A DNA stretch of 64,000 nucleotides. Origin: Pithys albifrons albifrons. Its lineage: Eukaryota > Chordata > Aves > Passeriformes > Thamnophilidae. The notes below the pieces were generated by a model. The model was not told the origin of the DNA, ran no database searches, and saw only the letters and a program-made list of their open reading frames with translations. The translations under genes and the position numbers were made by a program. Below, one piece after another: positions 25,281 through 34,420 of the stretch. The stretch lies in contig NC_092466.1 in the NCBI RefSeq assembly GCF_047495875.1, positions 17,170,561 to 17,234,560 of the forward strand, in the 5' to 3' direction. How positions within the stretch are numbered: position 1 is the stretch's first letter; every line of letters begins with the position of its first letter.

Positions 25281-26340
25281 AAGGAAAGTTAAACCAGCAC
25301 CTGCTATTCCTTAACAGCTTTCCGCACTCGCTTTCAGTACGGGGGGGCGTGTGACGGAGACGGGGGACGGGGGAGCCGGTGACGTCCGCGGACACTTAGG
25401 GTGCACCTGCCTGCTCCGCTCCCCCCGGAGGGGAAGGCGGTGTCACCCGCTGCCGTCGGAGCGAGTCCCCAGGTGATTGCCGGGGCGTGGGTAGAGCGGG
25501 GGTCGCAGTCCCGAACCCCGCCCAAGTCCGGCGGATAGTCTGGTGCTGGGCGAGGGGCAGCCTCGGAGCGGGAGCCCGGACGGAGCGCACGGACCTCCCT
25601 GGGGGAGCAGGGAGGGGGCAGGAGCAATTACCCCGCGGGATTTTAAAAATTAAATCGATGGTGCCCAGGTGGCGCTACTCGGGCTGCCACGCCGCCTTCG
25701 CCTCCCCGGGCTGTCGGGGAGCGGGTCTCCATGCCCGTCCGCCCCCACTGCCGCCCAGTTTACTGCCCGGTGCCTGCCGTCGGTGCCGGCCGCGCGCGGA
25801 GCAGCGCGGAGCCACTTCCTGCTTCGCACCGCGCCCCTGTCCTGGGGGACGGGGCAAGAGCCGGTCCAGCCCCGCCGCCCACACACTCGCTCGCCCCCGC
25901 TTTCCCGGTCCGCGCAGCGAGGCGGAGCGCCCGCGGGGACCTTTCCAAAACCGAGGTGCGGGCCGAGTGTGGGGTGCCCATCCCCTCCTCTGCCTCCTCC
26001 CTCGGTCCGCGCCCGGGTCACGCTGCGGGGAGTCACCGCGCTCCCCCATAGGGAAGCCCGAAAACCGTGTGGCGCTGCGCCAAGCGCAGGCAGACGAACG
26101 GGAGCCGATGTGGGAAGCGTCCCTGCGCCGTCGGGGCTCGAACGAGCGTCTCATTGCGCCCCAGTGCCCCGGATCCCCCGGACTGCGGCCGTGGTTGATT
26201 GGCGCCGCGGGGAGTTCGCTCGGGGAGGCGGAGGGAGTGTTTGCCGGCGGGGGGTGGTTTCCCCCTTCCCTGGCCGGGCTCATTGGCCAGACGGCGCCGT
26301 GGCAGGAAGGGGACAGAGACCACGCGAGCTCCGCCCCGCG

Positions 26341-26345
26341 CCAAT
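26341..26345 (+). promoter_or_regulatory. HHEX: CCAAT box of HHEX promoter
   Basis: CCAAT in the context GCGCCAATAG, 132 bases upstream of the ATG. Two inverted ATTGG copies sit 60 and 140 bases further upstream. Multiple NF-Y-type sites with this spacing suit a TATA-less promoter. Confidence 0.5.
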
Positions 26346-26477
26346 AGAAACCTATCGAAGGGTAACCCGAGCCCAGAGAAACCCGCGGCAGCGGTGCCAA
26401 CACCCAGAGCCGCGGTCGGGGCCGGCTTTCCGCTGGGGCGGCCGGGGGCGCGGGGGTGCGCGGGCGGCGACCGCGCC

Positions 26478-26853
26478 ATGCAGTACCAGCCGCCGGGCGC
26501 GGCGCCGGCGGCCCTGGGCGTCGGCGTCCCGCTGTACGCGCCCACGCCGCTGCTCCAGCCCGCGCACCCCACGCCCTTCTACATCGAGGACATCCTGGGC
26601 CGCGGCCCCGCCGCAGCGGCCCCCCACTCCCTGCCCGCCCCGCCGCCGCCGACGCTGCCGTCGCCCAATTCCTCCTTCACCAGCCTGGTGTCCCCGTACC
26701 GGACCCCCGTCTACGAGCCGACCCCCGTCCACCCGGCCTTCTCCCACCACCTCGCCGCCACCTACGGCACCGGCGCCTACGCCGGGCCCCTCTACTCTTT
26801 CCCCCGCGCCGTCGGCGACTACGCGCACGCCCTGATCCGGCAGGACCCTCTGG
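26478..26853 (+). CDS. HHEX: HHEX exon 1: repression domain
   Basis: 125 codons plus the first base of a split Gly (G|GG). It encodes the Pro/Ala/Tyr-rich repression and oligomerisation domain, including LPSPNSSFTSLVSPYRTPVY, then HPAFSHH, and ends ALIRQDPLG. The donor is GTAAGA. Confidence 0.97.
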
Positions 26854-29800
26854 GTAAGACATGTGCCCTCCCCTCCGCCCTCCCTGGCTGCCACCGCCCT
26901 GCTCCCATCCCGTGCCCGTCCCGCCGTCGGGGCTGGGGGTGAATGGGAAGTACCTGAAAGCTGCCCTCTTCTCCGCCCGCCCCACCGCCTCTCTGCGCTC
27001 CCCTCCAGCTCCCGTCAGATTTACAGTAAATTAAAGACGTGCCGCACTCCGAGCCTGGCAGCGAGACCACAGTGCGCGGCCGCGGTGACTCAGATTTGTT
27101 TTCCTTCAACCAAGTGACTCTGAGAGTGTCCTTAGTAATGTCGCGTGTGGTTTTGGTGGGGAGTTTTAATTGTGCTGGGAGATCGCATGGCAGATCTCAG
27201 CCTTTTCCTGCGGATGACTTGAAAAACAGCCGCGAGGCCGGCTCCGCTCGCTGGGGCCCCCGCGGTTCCTGCGCGGGCCGGGCCGGGTCGGGTCGGGGCC
27301 ACGGCGGCCCCTTCTCGCCCATGGCCGAGGGAAGCGACCCCGCAACGGGGACCGAGCCCTGCGCCAGGGCTGCAGCACTTGTTCTTAGTGATTGCAAAAC
27401 TGGACCTGACTCACCACATTTGTGCAGTGAAAGAGGCTGACCCTTTCCGTTCATACAGGAAACCTTGAGCTCTCGATAGGAGTAAATCTGGTTTCAGAAG
27501 CTGTTAAGTGTTTTCCTGCCTGCCTGAAGCAGGCTCTTCCCCGGGAGTCGTGCACATTGCTGATTACTTTATCGACATCCTCAATACAGACAAATTCAGG
27601 AAACACTCGACTTCTGATAGCCGGGATCCGTTTTTCTGATATTGTTCATTTCCTCTGTGTGGGATGTGACTTTATGACAGCTAAAATAACCAGTTGCTTC
27701 CTATTTTTTGAGTCTGTTTTGCACCAGAATTACTAAAGCCTGACGCAAGCAAAATCTTGAAAAACAATGCAGCGAATTTCAAAGGGTGCAGGCAGCAAGA
27801 CAGAAAGACAAACAGTGTGACTCAGTGGCACTGGCCAGAGCCTCCTGCCCCGGGACGCGGCCGCCGCTGCGCAGCGGGACTGGCTGCCCCGGCTCGCCCC
27901 TCACCGCTGCCTCGGGCCCGAGGCTGAGCCTGGCGGGCACCGCACGGCCTCGGGCGGGCAAATCCCCCAGCCGGGGGTAGAGAAACTGGGGACACTTCTT
28001 CCCAGAAGCTGTGTCCCCGTGTTGACGCTTCCCCCCCCAAGCCCCGCGATGTTCCCGCTCTCCACGGGGCACTGGCTTAGAGAAGGGACACGTTTTCTTT
28101 GGGGCATTACACTAAAAGAGCAGAAGGAAGCAAAGGTCTTTTTTTTTCCTCTTTTCTTTGCGAGATAGACCAACAGGAAACACATTGACGGAAATGTTGC
28201 CAAAGCCCGTAGAGTGACTTTAACTGGTCTCACTGCTCAGCGGAGGGGAAAAATCAGAGAGGGGAAAGACCAGAGTAGGAACTGGGGGAAATAAAATCAG
28301 GCGAGGGAAATTAGCGAGCCCTGGACCCGGCGCGCCTCCAGGTCTGGGCTCGGGCAGGGGCCAGGGTTCTGCAGTCACGCGTGTCCACGGCCAGCCAGTG
28401 ACCCTCGGCGTTGTGCCTCTCTTTGTAGGGAAGCCACTGCTATGGAGCCCCTTCATCCAGCGACCGCTGCACAAGAGGAAAGGGGGGCAGGTCCGCTTCT
28501 CCAACGACCAGACCATTGAGCTGGAGAAGAAGTTCGAGACACAGAAATACCTGTCCCCGCCGGAGAGGAAGCGCCTGGCCAAAATGCTGCAGCTCAGCGA
28601 GAGGCAGGTGAGGCTGCACCCATGCCCTGAGGAACAGAACCCCATCCCCGGGCAGCCCCCGGACCGGCGGCACCGGCCCCACTCTGGCCCCTACCATGTG
28701 GCTGCTGTCGGCGCTCTGCTCCCGGGAACACGGCCGGCTCGGGGGCGGCGGGGAGGAGGGGGTGGCAGACTCTTGCTTTCTGCTCGTGGTTAGGGTAGGG
28801 CTCCCGGCACTTAGCGGCTCTAAGACAACCCTGCGCCTTCTCTCGTTGTCGTTGCTCAGGTCAAAACGTGGTTTCAGAATCGCAGAGCCAAATGGAGGCG
28901 CCTAAAGCAGGTACGTGGATGTTTCTGTTTCTATAGAAATAAGTATTTTAATTGTCTTATCTTACGCCGTGCTCGCCTATTCCAGGTTGTATGCAGAAGT
29001 CATCTGAAAGGCTGTTTAACCTCTTCACCTTGATTAAAAAGACAAATAGTCATGCTGAAATCCATGAGGGCTTGTTCAGGCAGCACTAATGTTAAAAGCT
29101 TCTAATGTAGTTGCTATATCAATTATGCTCATCTTTCACACACTGCCTATTGAAACTCCACACTAATTATTTTGTAAACCCATATGTTGTTTAGCCAATT
29201 ACGAGGAGAAGATAAGTAATTGTCAGTAAATTACTTAGACAGGTTTTTTTGAGAACAGTATTTACTAGTGTTTCAAATCTCCCTCTCTTAATAAACACAA
29301 GTTGATTTATTTTGCATGCATTGGGAGAGGCAGGTACAAACACCTTGTTTGTTTTGAGGAGCCACACGGAAAACTGAGTAGCTTTTATTTTCATTCACAA
29401 ATAGTTACAGTGTATGGCACTGAGAAGTTAGAGGAGTTTCCCTTCCCTTAGAAACTGTGCTCAAGCAGATAATTACTTAATTTTTTTTATGGCACATAGG
29501 GCCTAATCCTGTCTGGCTCAGCAAAATCAAGGTCCCTTCACTTAAATACTTTTGCAAAAACCCATTATTGTGGCCTGAATGTGACTTCAGGTAAGTGTGA
29601 TGTGGATGGCCGAGTTTGGCTGGCAAATCAGCCTTTAATATAAAAGTAATAAGAAAATGAATCATAGTACCATGCTCTAGATGGTTTTGTTCTGTGACCT
29701 TCACCTGAATTTAACCTGTTCTTTGGTTGATTTTTTAATAAAGTCACATTACACTGGCAAGGGGCAGGCTGGGTCCCTGGTGGGGCCTGACCCATGCCTC

Positions 29801-30757
29801 AGTGTCGGGACAGCTTGCTTGGGATCTCAGCCATTTTAAGTAATTTCCTCCTTTTCATTCAGTCACATCCATTTCTCTGAGTGTGCACGGTTATATCATG
29901 GGTACATGTCTCTGCCTGCTTTCTCTTAAGAATATCATTTCATGCCCCCTTAGGGGACTGGGCTCTCCAGACGGCTGCCGACACAAGGCTACTCTTGCCT
30001 TCAGAAATGAGGTTTTGGTTAGGTTTGGTTTTAGTGGTGAGTGTTTTAATGTTGAGGTTTAGCTTAATTAGTAATTTTTTCCCGTTTGGTTTTGGGCCAC
30101 TGATGGATTCAACCTCCTTTCTTTGGCTGTTGGGTGTAATTAAAGAAAGATCAGTGCAGGAGGAAGCTCTGTGTCGGTGTTTGTAGACTCATAATAAACA
30201 TTTGCTTTGCTAAAGACAAAAGTTCAGAGGTTCCTGGGCTCCAGCAGCTCCTGACTCTTTTGAAGTGACTGCGATAACCATCGGCAAGGAACCTTATTCA
30301 CGGCAGTAGCCCCTGTGGCTGTGGGGACTGCAATGAGAGCCCTGTCCCGGCCCTGTCTCGCTCAGGCAGGTTCATAGGCAGAAGGCCCAGGGAGGTGGTG
30401 GGACACCTGCCTTTTCCTGCAAGAAACCCAAGGTCGTTTTCCCACACAGCACAGCTGGAATTCCCAAGGCCTTCTGTCTCTGTGCCCCATATTTCTGCAT
30501 CAAGCAGGCTTCTTTCATTGCAGGAGAACCCCCAGGCCACCAAAAAAGAAGAAGTGGAAGGTGCTGACAGTCATGGTGACCCAAGGCCGGAGAGCTGCCA
30601 GACCCCGGAGCAGAAGGGTAAGGAGGTCTCTCTGGATGGCTCTCAGTACACCCCCTCACCAGCCTCACAGGAGGACCTGGAGTCAGACGTCTCCGACAAC
30701 TCTGATCAAGAAGTGGACATTGAAGGCGATAAAGGCTATTACAAGCCTACCCACTAA
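26478..30757 (+). CDS. HHEX: HHEX (PRH) homeodomain transcription factor, complete
   Basis: A nuclear homeodomain protein, mainly a repressor, needed for anterior endoderm, liver, pancreas, thyroid, blood and endothelial development. Exons 26478..26853, 28429..28607, 28860..28910 and 30524..30757 join into 279 codons plus TAA (human 270). The start MQYQPPG is the first in-frame ATG, has a purine at -3 and matches the vertebrate N-terminus. The Pro/Ala-rich N-terminal domain holds YAPTPLL (20-26), an eIF4E-binding type motif, and FYIEDIL (34-40), the Groucho/TLE-binding motif. The homeodomain spans about 142-201, with VKTWFQNRRAKW helix 3 and Gln50/Asn51 at 191/192. An intron splits it at homeodomain position 44/45, a common homeobox position. 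The acidic C-terminus ends DQEVDIEGDKGYYKPTH. KIF11 lies upstream on the same strand, as in amniotes. The final residues differ from mammals. Confidence 0.98.
26854..28428 (+). other. HHEX: HHEX intron 1
   Basis: About 1.6 kb. The first 0.5 kb is CpG-rich. A more AT-rich centre holds clustered ETS, GATA and Myb/E-box-like motifs (27455-27705). A second CpG-rich patch lies at about 27840-28075. Confidence 0.9.
27455..27705. promoter_or_regulatory. HHEX: Candidate HHEX intronic +1 kb enhancer (ETS/GATA/Myb cluster)
   Basis: ETS cores: ACAGGAAAC near 27458-27466, CAGGAAA at 27597..27603, TTTCCT at 27649..27654 and CTTCCT at 27697..27702. GATA cores: TTATC at 27569..27573 and CTGATAG at 27614..27620. 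A Myb/E-box-like CAGTTG is at 27691..27696. I recall an ETS/ETS/GATA enhancer about 1 kb into mouse Hhex active in blood and endothelium. The position fits, but function here is inferred. Confidence 0.5.
28429..28607 (+). CDS. HHEX: HHEX exon 2: homeodomain helices 1-2
   Basis: Opens GKPLLWSPFIQRPLHKRKGG and carries the homeodomain arm and first two helices, ending AKMLQLSERQ. The acceptor is CTTTGTAG, the donor GTGAGG, and the exon ends in phase 0. Confidence 0.98.
28608..28859 (+). other. HHEX: HHEX intron 2
   Basis: A short GC-rich intron of 252 bases with a GTGAGG donor and a GTTGCTCAG acceptor. No embedded element is seen. Confidence 0.95.
28860..28910 (+). CDS. HHEX: HHEX exon 3: recognition helix
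   Basis: A 51-base micro-exon, VKTWFQNRRAKWRRLKQ, which is essentially only the DNA-recognition helix. The acceptor is GTTGCTCAG and the donor GTACGT. Confidence 0.98.
28911..30523 (+). other. HHEX: HHEX intron 3
   Basis: About 1.6 kb, mostly AT-rich. It holds a GATA motif abutting an inverted pair of TAATT homeodomain-type sites at 29210..29236. No repeat or extra exon is apparent. Confidence 0.9.
29210..29236. promoter_or_regulatory. HHEX: GATA site plus inverted homeodomain-site pair in HHEX intron 3
   Basis: AGATAAG (29210..29216) overlaps AAGTAATT, which pairs perfectly with AATTACTT across a 7-base spacer (29214..29236). Another CAATTA lies at 29196..29201. These are generic homeodomain cores compatible with, but not specific for, HHEX itself. 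Confidence 0.35.
30524..30757 (+). CDS. HHEX: HHEX exon 4: acidic C-terminal domain and stop
   Basis: Encodes ENPQATKKEE to GYYKPTH, 77 residues, then TAA. The SPASQEDLES and DQEVDIEGDK blocks match vertebrate HHEX, where this acidic region contributes to activation. The acceptor is TTCATTGCAG. Confidence 0.97.
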   Translation, partial: ENPQATKKEEVEGADSHGDPRPESCQTPEQKGKEVSLDGSQYTPSPASQEDLESDVSDNSDQEVDIEGDKGYYKPTH

Positions 30758-31765
30758 CAGCCCCATGCAGAGAGTGGACGCTAACTTGGCTTGCACTTTA
30801 CCGGGGCTGGTTTGAAAGAATATTATGCTACAGGAGGAAACTTTCATTGTTACACTGAAAGGAGAAAAGCAACACCAAATAGACTCATTTTATAATAAGC
30901 AGAGAAAGAAGGTAGTATTTTCTGCAAACAATCCAGTTTTGGAAGATCTCTAGTTTGGTTAAAGGAACATGGTTTGTATTTAATTATTTGTAAGATATAT
31001 TTGTACAATAATTGATATTCTAACTGGAACATAATCCCGCATCCTGTCTTTACTCACAGTGGCAGGGGTGGGTCTGAATCAGCTGCTGTTGGTGATCAGG
31101 CAAAACTCTCTAACTAGTGTGGAAGTGAGTATGGATTGCAGGACTAAACCCTTTTTGTGTGTAATCAAATGTCGTTTAAATAGGTTTATTTAAATGCCCT
31201 TTGCAAGCAGAGGAACATGTTCTGTGAAATAGGGAGGGATTTGACAATCCCAAGAAGTGCCTTATGCTCACACCCTTTTATGTGCTGTGGTGCTCTCTAC
31301 TGAGACATCCCTCCATTCATCAGGTAGAGTCTTTGGACAGATTCATTTTTCCTCACATGTGAGAAGAACTGTACCTTCTCAGATTTTTGAGAACTTTGCC
31401 TCACAGTTTGGATGGTTTCATTTGCAGAAGAAACCCCCACCCAAACAAACCTATTTTTCTCCTTTAAAATCTTTAGCACTGTTTTTTATGTATTTCATAT
31501 TTGAGAAGAAAATGCAGGGAGTGATAGGACCCTGCTGCAGGAGAGAAACTGGCATGAGCTGTGGGGGTTAAGTGGGAAGATAATGTCTATCATATACATA
31601 TTTGCTTCTGTATATACTACTTTTCTTTAATAGTCTTGTGGTTTTGTACCTCACATTGTTCATATTTTGTACATATTTGTTCAATGTTAAAAAAAAAGGC
31701 AAAACCTGGTATTTAATTTTTGATGGACATGTCCCTGAAATAAACCTAAACTCTGCACCACCTGC
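30758..31765 (+). other. HHEX: HHEX 3' UTR
   Basis: About 1 kb from the stop to just past AATAAA, similar to the length I know for mammalian HHEX. The distal part is AT-rich with TTTTGTACATATTTG, typical of regulated 3' UTRs. Confidence 0.75.
31739..31744 (+). terminator. HHEX: HHEX poly(A) signal AATAAA
   Basis: Canonical AATAAA in the context CTGAAATAAACC, about 980 bases after the stop. No earlier canonical AATAAA was noticed in the UTR. Confidence 0.7.
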
Positions 31766-32585
31766 CACACTGGCTATCGAGTTACTGGCAGGAGAAAACC
31801 CAAACCTGCCCTCTGCCAGTACTGCCCCAGGTGTCAGCACTGCCCCTCAGCACAGTGCTGGCTACCCCACAGCCTTCTGGGCGCCCTCGATTGTGGGGAT
31901 TTCATGTAGGCCCACTGTTTGTTTGGTTGGTTTTTTTTGCTGTTTTTCAGCCTGCCACCCTGCCTGTCGGTTTCGCCTGTACCCGTGCCCAGACGGGAAC
32001 AGGCTCCGCAGCGGGAGGAGGAACCCTGGCTGGTGAGCCCAGGCTGAAGTGTAGGTGTTTACCCTCAAGTCGCCCCAATCCTGGGGGGCCAGGGGGGCGC
32101 GGGCTGCAGAAGGAGCAGAGCTGGCCGTGTCTGTCTGGGGCCGGGTACTGACCCCAGCCAGGGCAGGTGCTGACCCACCTGAGTCAACAATGGTTATTCA
32201 CCGGCCTTTCTCCGAAATCATGCCGACCCCCAGAGGAGCACGGAACCCCTGTATGGGAAGTGCTCCCAGGAGCGGTACCCCGGGTATGCACCCGCGCGGG
32301 TATTCAGCTCCCTGCCAGGCATCACAACGAGCACTCAGGGAACAGGGACCCGACCAAGTGCCATAGAGACTTTTAGTGCCAAACCAGACTTTTAGAGAGC
32401 AGCAGGTGACTATTGTGACTGGTTAGAGGGGATGGCCCTTAGAGCACCTGGGCTGTTGTAGCTGAAGTAGGTCAGTACTTCGAGAAACATCAGCTGAGTT
32501 TTCTCAGCTGGTGATTGACTTATTTTAGCTTTAGCTTTGACTTATTTTAAAACCGTGTTCATGAACGGGGCCTGAAAAGACGAAG
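31766..32585. other. HHEX downstream spacer
   Basis: About 0.8 kb of mixed composition after the poly(A) site. There is no credible gene, repeat or RNA. Confidence 0.6.
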
Positions 32586-33760
32586 TGCTGGTGGGGCTCG
32601 TTCCCCGTGCCGTGCACGCTGGGCAAAGGAGCAGGCTCTGGCCGCCCCCTCGGGCCGCTCCAGCCGCGGCCGCGCCAGGGCCGGGCGCCCGCCGCTCGCA
32701 CTGCGGTCCCGGGAACCTGGGCACCGGCCTCTGCCTTAACGCCACGCGTGGCAAAGGGAGCCTCGGCACTCGCCAGGGCTTCCCTGGGGCAATTCTCCAC
32801 CCTTGCGCCGGGATGGAGCCCCAGCGAGGTGCGCGCCACGCGAGGAAATCGTCGTCAGGCACAGACAGCTCGCTGCAGGGTTCCGCTGAGGAGGCGATCG
32901 CTTCTTCATCCTTCAGCGTTTCTCTCGCTCAGGGTTTCCATCAAGGGTCTAAACCCGGGTCTCGAAGGAGACGGGAACAGCTCAGCGTGAGTCCGGGAGC
33001 TGTGGATGGGAGGGTGATGGGGTGGGAGGGCCGGAAGCAGCGACTGCTCGGGAAAGGGCGTCTCGGCCCTCTCCGTACCTTTTATCTTGTTCTGTCTGTC
33101 TGTCCCGATGGAAATCAGGGAGCACGAAATTGATCGTACCTCTTCAATGTGACTTCGTGTTACGGCTGTGCTTTCGCGTGGGGATGGGAACATGCGTGAG
33201 GATGAGACACAGCCGCCTCGACGGGTATGCAGCCGGCGGCGGCCCGTGAGAGTGGGCAGTGGGGTGAGCTCCGGCAAACCCCAAATCCATGCGTGGCCAT
33301 GCTTTTCCCCGGCCGGGAAAAGCCAGGAGCCAGCCGCGATCAAAGGCTTGCCCGACACGATGGCAGGGGAGGGGGCTCTGCCCGAAGCCCTGCGCGTGGT
33401 CGTGGCCCTGGCGATGTAACGGGGTCCAGGGAAGCCGTGCTCGACAAACACAGGCGCTGTCGCCCCGGTGGCAGGGGTTTGGCGGCTCCCTGCAGGTGGG
33501 GAGCGCAGATGTGCCGTCTGCAGCTGCCTGGCCAGGGATGTGGATTTCCAGGGTGTCGCGACAGGTGACAAACAGCGCTGTAACCCCTGTCGATATGCCT
33601 TACTCATCCCCCACCCGGGGAGGGGGAACTCGAGGAGGCAAAACACATCTGCGGGGGCCGGCTGAGCTGTCCCTAATTCCCTCAGTCCGTTTCCACAGCG
33701 GAAGAGACCGATGTGGGGATGCCCACGGCGGGGCGGACGAGAGGCTCTCCACGGGCAGTC
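32586..33760. promoter_or_regulatory. CpG island 1-2 kb past HHEX
   Basis: GC-rich, CpG-dense block well past the HHEX poly(A) signal. It contains long overlapping frames on both strands, the largest 294 codons at 32906..33790 minus. They have no recognisable domain and are expected in CpG-rich DNA. It is probably a developmental-gene CpG island. A non-coding transcript promoter is possible. Confidence 0.7.
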
Positions 33761-33924
33761 TCTGCTTCTCGGCAGGAGAAAAACAGCCAAAGCACTTTAC
33801 ACCGTTCGGAAAACTTTCGAGCCCCTTCCGTGCCACCCTGCTCTGTGCTGTTTGTTTGCCCGTTGGCTATTCCATGCCGAACTGGCACGTATGACCTTTC
33901 CAGCACAACTCGCGTCTTGTTTTC

Positions 33925-34125
33925 GACGTTTTTTATCAGCCGATTCAACTTAAAAATGGTTATCATTTAGCAGAAAAACAAACAGAAAAGCACATTTTTG
34001 TAAGCAAAACGTTAATGATTGGAAGAATTGCACCAATTTCAGCTTGACAGTGTGTGATTAATCCACCGGGTCAGGTACTTATATTTTTAGTCATTAGGTT
34101 CGTCGGCCTTTGATATGCAGAACTG
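33925..34125. promoter_or_regulatory. Candidate endoderm-type enhancer downstream of HHEX
   Basis: A short AT-rich island between two CpG-rich blocks. It holds two GATA cores (TTATC at 33933..33937 and 33960..33964), an HNF1-like GTTAATGATT (34011..34020), an OTX-like TAATCC (34059..34064) and a TCF/LEF-like CCTTTGAT (34107..34114). These factor classes act on HHEX in anterior endoderm. Binding here is inferred. Confidence 0.4.
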
Positions 34126-34139
34126 TTTCTAGCCTAATA

Positions 34140-34420
34140 GGCTATCGACCCAGCCGCCGTGTACTTTGCCTCCTTGCGCAGCGCGGTCCCGGCCCGCGGC
34201 GGGCACAGCCGGCGGCCCCGCGGGATGCCCGGCCGGGTGGGGCCCGCCCCCGAGGAGACGGTCAGGGCCACCCGTGAGAGTGGCGGGACCCGCCTCGGCC
34301 CGCGCAGGCCGCCCACGCGCGGTGTGGGACGAGTCACGCGTGGGGCTGCGTGTCCGCGCTCGCCTCGAGTGCTCCTGCAGAGTGGGGGGGAGCGGGGAGG
34401 AGGAAAGTGGATACACGATG
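34140..34420. promoter_or_regulatory. Small CpG island downstream of HHEX
   Basis: About 280 bases of very GC- and CpG-rich DNA with abrupt borders, between AT-rich candidate enhancers. No coding evidence. Confidence 0.6.

Larger units (their letters stand above)
25330..27365. promoter_or_regulatory. HHEX: HHEX promoter CpG island
   Basis: This dense CpG island spans the 5' flank, exon 1 and early intron 1. No clear TATA box is seen. CCAAT boxes lie at 26198..26202 and 26282..26286 (as ATTGG) and at 26341..26345 (forward). The last is about 135 bases before the ATG. This fits a CpG-type, CCAAT-driven promoter. The exact start of transcription cannot be read from sequence. Confidence 0.8.

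Noticed and set aside
26199..26477. In-frame upstream extension of HHEX
   Set aside because: The frame is open upstream, but it has no in-frame ATG before 26478 and the known HHEX N-terminus begins at MQYQ.
25487..26835. Frames of 286 and 388 codons (+) and 242 codons (-) over the HHEX promoter and exon 1
   Set aside because: They overlap the real HHEX exon 1 in other frames or lie in the CpG island; low-complexity Arg/Pro/Ala composition and no family resemblance.
32906..33790. 294-codon minus-strand open frame in the downstream CpG island
   Set aside because: Stop codons are rare in CpG-rich DNA, overlapping long frames exist on both strands, and composition (Arg/Pro/Ser-rich, no domain) is typical of a shadow frame.
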